Positions 10,930-22,736 of a DNA stretch of 64,000 bases are shown here, piece by piece; the first letter of the stretch is position 1; each line of letters begins with the position of its first letter. The notes under the pieces are model-generated. The model was not told where the DNA came from. It did not search any database and saw only the letters and a program-made list of their open reading frames with translations. The stretch spans positions 372,001-436,000 of the forward strand of contig JABSTR010000956.1 in assembly GCA_013339765.2 (NCBI GenBank), in the 5' to 3' direction. The translations under genes and the position numbers were made by a program. This stretch comes from Haemaphysalis longicornis. Lineage: Eukaryota; Arthropoda; Arachnida; Ixodida; Ixodidae.

Positions 10930-11712
10930 TTGTAGATCATTCTTCCCATTCCCTCCTTGACCATATTTTTTTCTAATCACGATTCCCCAAAGGAAGCAGG
11001 CACTATCCATTGTGATATTACCGATAACTTCCCCGTGTTTTTTTACGTGCACAAGCAGGAAAAAAACAAAATTGAAACCTTCAAGCATTCTATCTTTGAT
11101 CGTGAAAAATTTTTGAACCTTGTATCAGAAATAGCCTGGTCCAGCATATTCCATGTCTCGAATCCTGATATCGCTTTACAGCAATTTTCTGATGAAATGA
11201 ACAATTCTGTCGATGACTGTACAACATTAATAATTTCCAATAGGCGTTACACTGCCCCTCGGTGCCCTTGGCTTTCAAATTCCCTTCTTCTTTCCTTGCG
11301 TAAAAAAGATAACCTATATAAAAAGATGAAGCGTAAACCTCTAAATTCTAATCTCCGAGCACGTTATAAACGCTACTCTCAAGTTCTGTGCTCGCTTCTT
11401 AAAGCCGCGAAGCGCCGCTACTACGACAACGAATTCAATAGGTGTGGTAACAACATAAAGAAAAAATGGAAGTTAGTTAAGGAATTCTTGAATAACGCTA
11501 CTCAGCATAAGCCCATTAAATCCATTGCTCAGGGCGACTCATCATTTACGGAACCTGCAGATATTGCTAATGCTTTTAGCAATCATTTTTCGGCTATATG
11601 CTCCCAACTTCCCTCGTGCCCTTATTCTTCAGACCTTTTGCGTTGCCCCCAATCTTTTTTTTGCTTTATACTACTTGTTCTGATGAAATCGAAGCTACCA
11701 TTGCAGGATTAA
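10930..11712 (+). pseudogene. LINE endonuclease C-terminus and linker
   Basis: The frame resumes after the palindromic expansion and encodes the last endonuclease motif as ITDNFPVFF, where family members have TDH or SDH. The catalytic His is Asn here. A basic linker follows (SLRKKDNLYKK, YYDNEFNRC), then EPADIANAFSNHFS, which normally precedes the RT fingers. The frame is lost at 11712 by a shift near the T8 run at about 11655. Confidence 0.75.
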
Positions 11713-13119
11713 AGACTACCGGGCCTGGCTTAGATGGTATTCATGGGTTCCATTTGAAACTTGTACGTCGACTTGTGGCGCCAGTTCTTTGTTATATATT
11801 CAACTTAATTTTTAAAACCGGATCATTTCCACAGGCCTTGAAAATAGCGAAAATTGTTCCTGTACTCAAAAATGGCGACGCGCGCTTTATGGATAATTAT
11901 CGACCCATTTCTATTCTTTCCTTCTTAGATAGGGTTGTAGAAAAACTTCTTGAGACCCGTCTTTCCCGCTACCTTAAAAAGTTCAACTTACTCACCCCCT
12001 GTCAGTTTGGTTTTCGTACTGCCCTGTCTACTAGCATTGCGACTGCATGTCTAACAGACAAAATTAAATCTTTCATTGATCGCGGCGACGTTGCTGCTGC
12101 TGTTTTCATAGATTTCTCGAAAGCATTTGACACCATTGACCATGACATTCTTTTCACTAAACTTGAGCGTTATGGCATTACAGGTCCTGCTCTTACTGTG
12201 CTACGCAGCTTTCTTTTAAATAGGCAACAAATATTTTCAGTTTCCACAGCAATATCACCCCCGGTCACAGTTAACAGAGGCGTTCCACAAGGCTCAATCT
12301 TGGCGCCCACTGCTCTTTTTAATTTACATTAATGATCTTCCTCGCTGTTTAACCTCTTCACAAAGCGTACTGTATGCTGACGACACCACCATATTTAACT
12401 CCCATCAAAACATGTGTACCTTAACCCAAATGCTCCAAGCTGACCTGTTTTCCCTCGAGCGATGGTGTCTCCTCAACAAGTTATCTATTAACGTTCTTAA
12501 AACTTGCTTTCTGCTTTTTAGTTCCCCTCAAAGAAAAATTTCCGCCATCCCTTCCCTGTATATTTCAGGTGATAAAATTGAACTTCGTCGTAGCACTAAT
12601 TTTCTTGGCGTAATAGTCGATTCTCACCTTAAATTTCATGAGCACATAATTTTCATTTCAAAGAAAGTTATGTTCGGTATAAGAGTTTTGATTAAGGCTA
12701 GACCACACTTCAACTTGCAAACCCTTCTAACTTTGTATTACGGTTTTGTTCGCAGTCACCTAAATTACTGCATTTCTTCCTGGAGTGGTACTTATCATAC
12801 CCACATCGCACCATTATTAACACTGCAGAAACAAGCGTTACGCATCATTACATTTTCCCATCGACAAGCAGAATCTCCCCGCTGTTCTATCAGCTCCGTG
12901 TTTTGCCCCTTCATCATCTGTATAGGTACAGCATTGGTATTTTCTCTTTTTACCATTTTGCACGATCACCTTGCTTTAGATATTCTCCCTCAACGCATCA
13001 CTTATAATCTCAATTCAACGCGCTTTGCTACACGCCAGAATCTGTTACTTCCGTGTATACACACTGACTACGGCAGACATACGATAACCTATGATATTAA
13101 ATCTTCTAAATTCACTTAG
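11598..13119 (+). pseudogene. LINE reverse transcriptase (two frames)
   Basis: Frame one (to 12332) carries GPGLDGIHG, IVPVLKNGD with NYRPISILS (RT blocks 1-2a), FIDFSKAFDTIDH with the first catalytic Asp, and NRGVPQGSILAP. A 1-base-type shift near 12305-12330 moves the frame. The second part encodes YINDLPRC and VLYADDTTIF (12373) with the catalytic YADD intact, then NFLGVIVDSHLKFHEH and LNYCISSWSGTY of the thumb. The frame ends at 13119. The catalytic residues survive, but the frameshifts and the endonuclease damage make the copy inactive. Confidence 0.85.
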
Positions 13120-13415
13120 CATTTTAAATCCAAATTAAAGACCTTCTTGTTAGGCCCTTCTGTTTGATTGAATTGTAACTGTAGTATCATGTCTTGTTGA
13201 TGTGGTATTCATATCCCCATTTTTGAATAGATTGGAGTTGTGTTCTTTGTTTTTTAGTGTTTCTTCTTCTGTTCGGCTTCTTAGTGTTATATTTTTTTCT
13301 TTGGTTTTTCTTTGGCTTTTGTATTCATCTTTCTCTGTTTTATGCTGAGTGTTTATTTGCTGACATTGTATTCCAGTGTTGCTTGATGATTGCTCTTTTT
13401 TTTTTGCAATCATCA

Positions 13416-13458
13416 TGGGAGGTGCCGCCTGCGGTTCTTACCTTGGGACCTCCCGGTG
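13416..13458 (+). other. LINE 3' UTR hairpin (GGGAGGT...ACCTCCC)
   Basis: GGGAGGT near 13419 pairs with GACCTCCC near 13450, with a CCGCC/GCGG step inside. The same stem and a following AATAAA-plus-ATTCAATT tail are found at 53609-53647 and 57490-57526. In this LINE group a 3' stem is commonly what the RT recognises. That role is inferred; the conservation is seen. Confidence 0.7.
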
Positions 13459-13530
13459 CATCTGTACCCATTCACGCTTCATGTTCGCGCTTGATGAATA
13501 AAATTCAATTCAAATAAAATTCAATTCAAA

Positions 13531-14415
13531 AGCTCAGTTGGAAGTTAGCGCTTGTGCCCGTTGTCTCCTTGTGTCGTCCGTCTTCTGCGCTACACGAAGT
13601 CTCAATTTCGAGGACAATGTAAATAACATTGGTGGATCTGCTCAACGAACACTCGGATTTTTGAAAAGTAAATGGGCACATGCAACGCTGCAGTCAACCT
13701 TCGGGCGTATGCAGCCGTTGCCCGTCCTTCTTTGAAATATGCTTGTATGATATGGGATCCTCACCAGTAATATCAGATTAGCAGCGGCCGCCTTTCTGAT
13801 GGAAGCGAAAAGCGAAAATGCTAGTGTGTTCGAGCTTTTGGCGCACGTAAAAATCCCCAGGTGGTCAAAATTAATCCAGGAGCCCTCCACTACGGCGCGC
13901 ATCATCGCCTGTGTAGTGTCGGAGTATTAGACCCCACGGTCAATAAATATCAGACTAGTACACTTGAACGCGTTCAGATACTTGAGGCATCGTTTATATT
14001 TTCAGAGTATCACAAAACACAGTCAGTAGCAGCTTTCCTCGCAAGAAGAAATTTACCGACACTGGCAACACGCAGAAAAATCGCCTGACTAAAGTTTTTC
14101 TTCCAACTTGTGCTGAAAAATTCAATTTAGATCAGGCGTGCTATTTGTCCCGTCCTTACAGTGTCTCTTCCCGTGCCTCACAATGCCAGAATTGATACTT
14201 TTTTTTTCAATATTCTCCCTTGATAAGACATTAAAAAAATGGAGAACCCTCGATGCACAAATTTTTGCTGATGCGTTTACATTTGAACACAAGTTGGAAA
14301 GGTAGTTTTCGTGATTGTCTGTTTTATTTTTTGCTTGTTGTGTTGACGGAATGTGCGAATCCTCCCACGCTGTACCATCCCAAAAACAAATACCAGTACT
14401 GGAAATAAATAAACT
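13531..14415 (+). mobile_element. LINE RT C-terminal fragment (CR1/L2-like), degenerate
   Basis: Directly after the previous LINE tail, frames around 13600-14090 encode pieces of an RT thumb and C-terminus: RTLGFLKSKW, YACMIWDPHQ, FIFSEYHKTQSV and LPTLATRRKIA. These are recognisable in order but separated by stops and shifts. The fragment ends near CTGGAAATAAATAAAC (about 14395-14415), a LINE-like 3' end. It is a different subfamily from the element upstream because the 3' sequence differs. Confidence 0.6.
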
Positions 14416-15945
14416 TAATTTTGCGCAGACCGCTTGCATGTACTACTGCAGCAAACGCAAAGTAAGCAACACATACATCCCATGACCGCCTCTCTCTCCG
14501 AGGCCGCGCCACAATCCTCTCGTGAATAGGCAGAATCAGCGTGAACAAACGCAGCAATTTTTCACGAACGTGTCTGTTGAGGGGGCACACACCGGTCAAA
14601 TGTAACACCGCCTACGGCCCGCGCACGTTGAAAGGCAAATGAAGGACTACCAAGCAGGGCATCTTCCACGCACCACGCTCGTTGGCAGCGCGATTTCTGG
14701 GGTGTGTCGGCTGTGCGAGGGCGTCGGCAACGGGTCTGAAGCGAAGACGTGCAAAATGCCGAGTGCAGAGCGGGGTCGATCTCGGACTGCAGCGTTGAGC
14801 GCGCCTTCTGGGCGAGGCGGCGGCGGGCAGGCAACGGAGCCGCCCGAGGTCAGTGTCGCCTCGGAGACGCGTTCACCTCCCGGAAGACGACGACACGCAG
14901 TCGTGCCAAGTGCCACGCGTAGCCGGGCTTCGCGGAAAACGTGCGGCTGGCACAACTTTCTCGCGAGCCTGTCTGCATTCCACTTCTGTACTCCGCTTGT
15001 CTTGGCTAAGGGCACATCTGTAGACGCACGCCTCGCTCTCAATTACCGTATTTGCATGGTTCTAGCATGCACCGTTTAACAGCCGAACTGTTTAAAGGCC
15101 AACTGAAACGAAATTTTCGAGCGCCTAAATGAACTGTTTTCCGGTAGCGTCACTTTAACAGGTGCCAAGTGCAAAATTTAGAGGCCAAAATATGCGTCGC
15201 TGCATTGCAAACGAAGTCCGAAAATTGCTATTTTCAAAACCGAAACGGGAAAAAATGGCGGCCAATACAGGCAGCCGGGAGTTACGTTAGAGTTCAGAAT
15301 CGAGTGGGTGACTCCGGCGGGTTCACCCACAGCTGCCTGTGAGAAGACGGCGCTCAATCAAAGTGTTTCCGGCTGCCCATTTCTTCAATAACAAAAACCA
15401 CGGGCAAAAAAAATGAAAGAAGCGTACAGCTTCGCCACGTTCACGCGTAACGCGTGCAAGTAGCGAAGCTGTACGCAATTTTCATGACCATCACACGAAG
15501 TTTTAAGTCCACAATTGCAACCGATTTGCTTCTTTGCTTCCGCAACGACCTTTCCTCCATCATTGTTGCTACAAGTGTGAGCTTCCTTCAGTTTTTTTTT
15601 TTGGAAGGGGTAATTAGAAACCGGAACGCTAGGCACACAAAAAAAAATCAAGATTTTAGGCGCCTATAATATGCACTGAAAAGTGTCAATTAGGGGTATA
15701 TAAGCACCAAATGCGGTCATTTAAGCACATATAGGCTCAATGCGTGTTTACTTCAGCAGCATATTTTACGACAAGTTTTGAATTTCAGCAATAACAGCAG
15801 ACAATTCTTGTGCTGTGGGAAAATAATTTTATTTTCTCTCGTGAAAACTTGCCACCCAAGAGTGGTTAATTTAACCGATTTACGTGAAATGCAGGGGGAT
15901 TCGACAACCAAAAAATTGATTGATTGATTGATTCGACTCCACGGT
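14416..15945. other. No recognised gene; GC-rich patch and T-rich tracts
   Basis: 14640-15080 is GC-rich and open on both strands (146 codons + and 131 codons -), with Arg/Ser/Pro-rich translations that match nothing I know. From 15090 the TTTAAAGGCCAACTGAAACG motif resembles one end of a TTAA-type MITE, but I find no matching opposite end. A TTGA tetranucleotide run lies at 15917-15934, at the edge of LINE copy C. Confidence 0.4.
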
Positions 15946-16089
15946 GCTTGCATTTGTTACGAAGGTGTTGATTGGTCGCAGTTAGCACAGGACCGGGATA
16001 ATTTGAGATTCATGGGAGAGGCCTTGGCCCTGCAGTGGGTGTACATAGGCTGGTGGTAATGGTGGTGACGGAGGTGTTGTCGGATTTGT

Positions 16090-16551
16090 GGCTTGAGGTC
16101 AGTGTAGGGTACTGTTGTTATGTCTACTGTGTTCCTGACTGCGGCGGCAGCGGCCCTCTCATCAGCAACCTCATTGCCAGCGATCCCAGCTTGGCCTGGA
16201 ACCCAGCACAAGACCAGAAAGAGTATTTTGGGATATATAGACACGGTAGTGTTAAGAACCATATTGACAATACGGTTTTTGCATGCCTTATGTGATGCCA
16301 ATGCACGCACAAATGCTCAAGGAATCTGTATATATGATTCGCTTTGGAATTTTGTGTTGAAGAATGTGTTGTGAAATGAGTAAGATGCCATATGCTTCAG
16401 CTGAATAAATTGTCGTGTATGTGCTCATGGTTCTGCATGCATCAAAGTTTGGCCCATGAGCAGCGCAAGACACCATGGTTGCAGTTTTTGATGCAGCACT
16501 GTAAAACTCTGCACATTGATATTTATCATCCAGGGACAAGAAGTGCTGCAA
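16090..16551 (-). pseudogene. Copy C RNase H remnant
   Basis: The frame holds FYSAASKTATMVSCAAHGP, IYSAEAYGILL and IIYTDSLS, then shifts, and continues with WVPGQAGIAGNEVADERA in another frame. Three of the four DEDD acidic residues remain; the first is Ala. Confidence 0.75.
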
Positions 16552-17103
16552 AATTGCATTTTTGGTACCCTCGTTTTATCTATTGTTATGAAAGATAAGC
16601 CACAAGATACCGGTTGAAGGTGCCAGGGTGGTAAACGTCAGTAAAATAGGATGTAAAAATGTTTGAAAAGGAGATGTTGAGACGAGAAGCTTCCCATCTC
16701 ACTTTAGGTGAGAACGGCAAAGAAACGGACGGGAAATTTACAAATGGTGGATATGTGAATGTATCGCTTAAAACAGGTTTAAGAGGATGGTTATTCAGCG
16801 ATGAAATTTTAAACGCATAAAGCAAGTCCATTTACGCCTGTTGTTCCTCAAGGCACCAGTTGTTACATTCAGTATATAGACTTTGGACTGGGCTAGTGCG
16901 GACAGCACCCGATGCAAGGCGAAGCCCCAAGTGTAGCACTGGGTCGAGCATTCTTAATGCCGTTTTTGTAGCTCACCCATACACGACAAGCCATAGTTCA
17001 GCCAGACCTAACCAAGGCAGTATACAAGCGCAGCAGGAGTTCTTTGTCAGCACCATACCATTGGTGTGAGAGAACTTTAAGGATATCCATTATTTTGAGA
17101 TAT

Positions 17104-18152
17104 CTATGCGGAAGTTTCTTGATCTGAGGAATGAATGCGAGTTTGTTCCTGGTTCACAGGAATTGAAATGCCATTGAGAGTAATTTCAGGGTACGGATGG
17201 ATCCCACACTTACTGGAGAACACCACGCAAGAGCTTTTTCCTGAATTGAGTTTAAAAGCCCAGCTTGCAAGTTTTTTTACACCAAGCTGGACTTGACGTT
17301 CAGAGATTGACATATTACATGATTTAAAAGATATCTGGACGTCGTCTACATACATAGAATAAGAGATTGTAGGTGGCAATGCCTTCCCAAGAGAGTTCCT
17401 CTTAACTATGAAAATAGTGCAGCTTAATACTCCACCCTCGAGGCACCCCGTTTCCTTGCACGTGAATCCTCGATGCTGCACTACCAACTCTCACGTGAAA
17501 GGTTCTCTCCGACAAGAAACTAACAAGGGTGTTTAGCAAGTTACCCAAGACACCGAATGATGAGGTCACTAAGAATGCGTAACGCCAAGCGGTGTAATAG
17601 GCTTCCTCTGTGCCGAAAAACACCGTAAGGCAAAACTGTTTATCCACGAAGGCATCCTTGATATACGATTCAGTGCCACGAGTTGGTCGTTCGTGAATCG
17701 CTCCGCCCTGTAGCCTGCCTGGCATCTCACGAGGGGGCTATTGTACTCAAGAAAGTACACGCACGAGTCCTCCGGTTTATCATCTTCTTGAGAAGCTTAC
17801 ACAGGCAGCTGGTCAGGGCAACGGGTCGATAGTTGGCCGGAGAGGAAGGGTCCTTCCCCTCTTTCAGGAATGCTAAAACTATTGCTTCCCTCCAATCCTT
17901 GGAATGTGCCCCCAAAGCCATAATTTCTTGTACACATGTATGAGCGTTTCAAGTGTATCTAAGTGTAAGTGTTGTATCATGGTCTACGCCCGGCGCTGAA
18001 GGCTTACATGTACTAAGAGCCATCTTCAGCTCATGAATCGAAAAAGGGGAGTTGTGTGAAGTGTTCGATTTATTATCGTCAAGTAGGGGCTTCTTTTCGC
18101 AGAACATTTTGTGTTTGATGAACGTGTTTGTGTAGTGTGCAGACCTGAACAC
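17104..18152 (-). pseudogene. Copy C reverse transcriptase remnant
   Basis: Three successive minus-strand frames cover the RT in order: LSTCKPSAPG (about 18010), NYRPVALTSCLCKLL (about 17820), then TVFFGTEEAYYTAWRY (about 17610), where copy A has FFDLEKAYDTAWRY. The catalytic Asp of RT block A is therefore lost here. YVDD of block C is intact near 17355. The region is a pseudogene. Confidence 0.75.
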
Positions 18153-18212
18153 AAATGTTGGAAATGTTATGCAAGTGTGTTATTACCCTGATCTTCCAGT
18201 GTGTCCCCAGTT

Positions 18213-19458
18213 GAACTCACCAGCGGGTGCTATTCCAGAAGGCCAGAGATAGCTCGGTCCCGAGTTTCCAGCTGCTCGAGTTAACAAAGCAGTGATAGTG
18301 CAGCATCTGATAAACCTCAAGCAATACCGGCGCAATCGCGCGGAGCACGCTTAGCATTATCAGCGCGCCTAGTTGGCACCGCTCACGTTGAAAAAGTACA
18401 ACTTGCGCTAACATCCGCGTGCAGCACCGTCTAGAATCGAGTTGCAATATACACTCCATTATGCAAAGTAGATAACCCAGCTATTTCTTTTAAAACTCCG
18501 GCTTGGCCCTGTAAGGCGGCGCGGGGCGCTTCTGATTTTCTGGGTGTTCTGTTCTTCCACTGAAATCTGTTTGCTACGTGTTTTGAGGTGGTAACTCCAG
18601 TGCAGCTCAGCGCAAGCACAAAACAAGTAAGTGAGGAAGTTCACTGTAGCTAAAGGAACGCACCCTTCTTCCCACTGTCACACTGACCGGCTTTGTTTAC
18701 GTGCGGACGGCGGGAGTAGTATCAGACACCGCCCCTATTTAGCGTGTCATGAGCGTGATTCACCATTTTACAAGTGCGTTTTAGACGTTGAAGGTGTGTC
18801 ATGCGTCGTCGATTGTGTTTTTGCTGTGTATGAATACGGCTGCCGTAGGAAAATCTTGTCGTCTTGGCCGCTCCTATCGTCCGGACTAGAGCGAGCACTT
18901 CGTTCAGACCGACCCCTCCCCTGCGACTGTGGCAGCATTTGACTGACGGTGGCCTGGGGACGTCATTCGTTCATTGTTTTCTGCTAAGCTTTGCTAGCAG
19001 AGCATCTAATGCAAGTGACTTCGTGGCTGCGACGCTGCCCCATCGCTGATGTGGGCGCCATGGCAGCCATAGTCGGGTGGGGCTTCGGTCGCTACGCCGC
19101 GCCCACGAATGGGCTGGGTGTGTGTGATTGACACGAGAATTCGGAAGAAACTCGGGAGAGATATTGCGCGGCCGAGTTGAACTCGTGACGCTCATTTTTG
19201 CGGCTGCTGCGGTGTGGATCATGGTTCACAGTCGCCGTAGCAGGTATATATCTATGCCGACAGTTTTAAATGCAGAGCATTTCTTTAACTCACGATGTCA
19301 CCCGGCGTTGTCGGCGTTGGCGTGCCTCGGCGTCCGCAACAGCCGTTCCAGGTGCGCCCTCTCTCCCACTCCTCCTCTCCCGCATCACGCTACCCTCCTC
19401 GCTCTCAACAACAGGTCCGCACCCCTCCCCCTACACTATATAAAAAAATAATACTTAC
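18213..19458. other. No recognised feature
   Basis: GCTATTCCAGAAGGCC at about 18227 also occurs at about 28487 in the opposite genomic neighbourhood, hinting at a short dispersed repeat. The open frames at 18631-19222 have no known motif. Confidence 0.35.
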
Positions 19459-19459
19459 C

Positions 19460-19780
19460 GGCGCCTGGTTTCGATCCCACGACCCTGCGGGCGAAACGCA
19501 AGGTACATGGTGCTCTACCCACTGCGCCACAAAGCCGACACAGAATGGAAGGCTACGAACGCGCCTTATATCCTTGACTCATTCAAACTACGTCAAGAAG
19601 CTGCTGATACAATGCATTCACTACCTGTGGGCGGAAAGGCAAGGTACATGGTGCTCTTCCCACTGCGCCACAAAACCGACACAGAATGAAAGGCTACGAA
19701 CGCGCCTTATATCCTTGACTCATTCAAACTACGTCAAGAAGCTAGCTGATACAACGCATTCACTACCACCAACTCCCCAA
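19460..19780 (-). mobile_element. tRNA-type SINE, partly duplicated in tandem (141-bp period)
   Basis: On the minus strand 19538-19462 reads like a tRNA head: TGGCGCAGTGGGTAGAGCA (A box) and, about 45 bases on, GTGGGATCGAAACC (B box). Body sequence follows (ahead of the head on the plus strand). From 19499 a ~137-bp segment is repeated at 19640-19776 with a few mismatches, but the second unit contains only the A-box part of the head. It is not a functional tRNA: the arms do not close and it is embedded in repeat sequence. Confidence 0.65.
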
Positions 19781-19862
19781 ACACTAAACGTTAACGCAAT
19801 ACACCCACCCCCTATGCGACGCATTTACTCGAGTCCCCCCCGCGGGGAGATGGGCCCGTTTT

Positions 19863-20141
19863 CCTTTAGCGGAGGAGGAATTTCAAGCCCTTTTTCGTCT
19901 CTCGAAAGTACTGTGCATTGGCTGTGCAGCCATGTGACACCCGACCGACTTTGCGACGACTTTGAGGCGGTTTTCCCTTCATAACTGCCGAGGAGCAAGT
20001 GTTGCGTGCGCTACGGTTTTACGCGACGGACACCTTCCACGGAATCGTTGTTAGCGACCGCACCGACCGCCCTCAGTCGACAGTCAGCCGGTGTGTGCGC
20101 TACAGGATTACTGCAGACAAGTTTATCGCCTTTTTTTAGGT
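19863..20141 (+). pseudogene. PIF/Harbinger (HARBI1-like) transposase N-terminal remnant
   Basis: Three frames in succession give a HARBI1-like N-terminus: EEEFQALFRLSK (about 19870-19905), STVHWLCSHVTPDRL (about 19908-19952), then, after a stop, AEEQVLRALRFYATDTFHGIV and STVSRCVRYRI (about 19986-20110). The words LRFYAT and QSTVSR are hallmarks of the family's N-terminal helix-turn-helix region. The catalytic DDE part is not recognisable downstream. At least two shifts and a stop at 20138 make it a dead fragment. It could be a transposon remnant or a decayed domesticated gene; the former is far likelier here. Confidence 0.65.
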
Positions 20142-22453
20142 GATTAGCCGGACATGGCTTCCGCAGGTTCTACCATGCGTTTATCCGTCTGCAGCCAGAG
20201 CATACGCTTCAGTCGTGCCCACGGTCGCCACCGCTCGATGGAAAGAAGGTTTCCATTGAGTGGCCGTACGTACTTCCGTTATCGTCTGTTGCAAAACTTT
20301 CCGATGTGGCGTTGCATGACCCCGAGCTTCATTTATCGTCAGCGCGGCAGACGGTTTTCTTGAGGCGTTTCGTGTCACACCATTCTTGCGAAAACTTTAC
20401 TCGCACGATAGTATGTAATCAACGGCGTGTGTCTATTATCGAAGGTGATCTTCACGCATTTCAACGGGTTTTGTCCAGCGTCTTTGTCGTCTGGCTGGAA
20501 GCGGAACATGAAAACCTAAGTCACGTGGTATTTTTCTTCTGCCTCCGCCTCCGGGTCGCCTCGCCGATGCCTCGGCGGCTGGGACATTGCGAAACACCGT
20601 CGCTCCGGCGCCATTTCTGGCTGCGGAGCCACGGAGCTTGAGTGCCGGCTTTATCGTACGCGCCAGCTAATAGAAAAGTAAGAATTAGCCTCTCGTTCCG
20701 AACAAATGTCGCATCGGTGTCGCTTTAGGTTGCTTCTCAGTGCCGAGGGAGGGCAAAAGACTTCGTCCGGGAAACACGACGCAGAAAGGAGAAAAGTTTG
20801 GTTGCACTGATTTGAACGGGCATACTTCAGGCCGACGCTGCCATCACTCTTTTGCGAGGTAAGTTTCTGAATGCTTCTTCTTGCTTTGTTAAATTCTGCG
20901 CTAGATTGAGCGGTCACTTACGAAGAAATGCGTATTCCCTCCGCGACCGTCGTCCACCCTTTGTTCTGAGTAGGCATTGCGCGCAGCGGCGAGTTCTTCG
21001 AGTCATAAGATTTGCTTTGGATAAGAGGCCGTGTATTTGTCATGTGGGCGCTTAACTTCCGGCATAATTATCAGCGGCGTAGCATGTTCAGTCGGTTGTC
21101 GTAAGGTTTTCGTGACGCGAGAATTGTTCACCTGAATTCGCGCTTGTTTTGGCCGACGGCAGCTTGCGTCTGACCATGTAGCGTGTGCGTTCCGAGTGCG
21201 TGTAAGCTCTTTGGGGCGTGAAGTCATGTTTGTGTGTTAGCAGAACCCGGGTGGTATTATAATCCCGTTGTTTTGACATTGGAGGGATTTGCTGCGTAAT
21301 ATGTGCTTGGTCGGTGCGGCGCAAACTGAGGCTGTTACGAGAAAAAAACTTGCGGCTAGGTATAACAATTTAACAACTTGACGTACGTTTGATTCGCAAT
21401 TTCTGTTATCGTTTTGTTAAATTCGTGCACGTTTGAATGGCCACTTGAAATGCATATTCGCACCGCAACGGCTGTAAGCCCTTTCTTCCCGTGTATGCAC
21501 ACAGGACCGTTAATTACATCTTACGTTTGCATTACACGCGATGCCCTACATTTGCAGTGTGCGCGCTTACTTCATCTTAGTAGTCAACGGCGCAGCGTAT
21601 AAAGTCATTGCGATAGGAAGCAAAATACACTGGGCGACTATATTATTTTCAGCAGACCTATTTTTGTCCAGCAAAGCACTTGTTAAACGGGTTTAGTGTA
21701 AGCGAGTTGAACGTGGACGCGGCACTGAGCAGATGCGCGAACACGAATTTGACCATGCTACGGTGGAACGGTCACTAGCTCTCTTCTGCAATGCATGCCT
21801 ATATTTCGGAGTGTTTGTGGCGCATCTCAAAACTCGGTGGTGACATTTTTTTCCCTTCTCAATAGGAATATTTCACGGATCAATTGAGCAACGGATATTG
21901 GAGAAGCTTGGCGTTAAGAAACTAAACCCAAATGTCACTCCCAGCATTTTTTCTCACAGAAAGCCACGTCAGCAGCACAAAGCCACTTGCACGACGTCAT
22001 TACGGACGTTTGTTCCAATAAAATATCTATTTGGTGGCACCAATTCATTTTTGTGATATACCTTATTGTTTTCTCTTTTGATAATCATCGTGACATTGGT
22101 TCTCAGTTTCGAATTTCTTTAGGGTGTATTCCTGTGCTAGTGCAATGTACAAATATGCCACAATGATAATCCCAGCACAAAACAATTCTTTCCAGGCGCC
22201 TCCATTAATACAGGCTCTAAACGACCGTGTCCGGTAAAAAAAAACGTATTGTATTATTAATTAACTGTAGTAATTAGTTACATAATCTGTACCTAGAGGG
22301 ACTCGATCTCTGGTTCGTATGAGAACAAACCGGCCACAAATCTAATTTCAGTTTACCTGATCGACTGATCGCAGTCTTTTCTGGAGCGTAGTCCCAGAAT
22401 TACAAGCCTGCTTTTTTCACTCGATTCAAACATGAACGTACGGCCGCAAGTGC
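20142..22453. other. No recognised gene; one long open frame and a donor-like site
   Basis: A frame open from 20144 to 20641 (165 codons, +) follows the Harbinger remnant and contains DGKKVSIEWPYVLPLSSVAKL, but I do not recognise it. GCGAGGTAAGTTT at 20855-20867 is a good splice-donor match. Segments 20880-21050 and 21400-21610 share diverged order-conserved words (TTGTTAAATTC, then GGCCACTT/GGTCACTT), suggesting an old duplication. No gene model can be supported. Confidence 0.35.
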
Positions 22454-22467
22454 AGTTTAGTGTATCC
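22454..22467. repeat. 14-bp target-site duplication, left, of LINE copy A
   Basis: AGTTTAGTGTATCC immediately precedes the LINE 5' end and is repeated exactly at 28013-28026. Confidence 0.9.
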
Positions 22468-22736
22468 CCCCGCACGGGGCACCTTGAGCAATCTTGGTGA
22501 CGGTACTGGCGATACCGCGGACCCCGAGCCCCCAAACATACGCTGGATCCAACCGTGGCAATGTGTTTATAGGTGGAGGGTTAGAAACCACGAACGGTGG
22601 CCGTCGGAGCCCAGGTCAAGCTCCGGCGGATGGGCTCCCTGTCTGTTCACCAGGCAGGGAGCTCCGGGACCTCCTCAGCTATCAGGGTAAGGTTGTGGAA
22701 GAAAGTACCCCCGTCCCCTGCTTCTATACATACTGT

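Larger units (their letters stand above)
9386..13530 (+). mobile_element. CR1/L2-like non-LTR retrotransposon, near-complete ORF2, interrupted
   Basis: One LINE runs from about 9386 (the 5' edge is not sharp) through endonuclease, reverse transcriptase and a 3' UTR ending in a reiterated AATAAAATTCAATTCAA tail at 13498-13530. No ORF1 is visible, so it is probably 5'-truncated. It carries two insertions in the endonuclease part: a 792-bp TTAA MITE (9925-10716) and a 115-bp palindrome-rich expansion (about 10785-10900). It also has at least two frameshifts in the RT. The 3' UTR hairpin and tail recur at 53.6 kb and 57.5 kb, which marks this as a multi-copy family. The clade call rests on FNARSL, FIDFSKAFDTI and YADDT motifs and the lack of an RNase H domain. 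Confidence 0.85.
15946..18212 (-). mobile_element. I-clade-like LINE, copy C (5'-truncated, minus strand)
   Basis: Read on the minus strand, it starts at about 18212 with GGGGACACACTGGAAGATCAGG, equivalent to copy A 25270. It continues through the RT (KEGKDPSSPANYRPVALTSCLC, 17921-17727; YSMYVDDVQIS near 17360) and the RNase H region (16551-16090). It diverges from copy A after DLKPQIRQHLR (about 16080). Several shifts and deletions are present. The RNase H motif FYSDASKT of copy A reads FYSAASKT here, losing the first catalytic Asp. The tail near 15917-15934 is a tetranucleotide repeat rather than copy A's (ATC)n, so the 3' end may be rearranged or belong to a sister subfamily. Confidence 0.85.

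Noticed and set aside
19460..19540. Functional tRNA gene
   Set aside because: A and B boxes are present, but the acceptor and anticodon arms do not pair and the sequence is part of a duplicated SINE.
19295..19984. 229-codon plus-strand frame as a gene
   Set aside because: It runs through the duplicated SINE and into one frame of the Harbinger remnant; it is a chance fusion.
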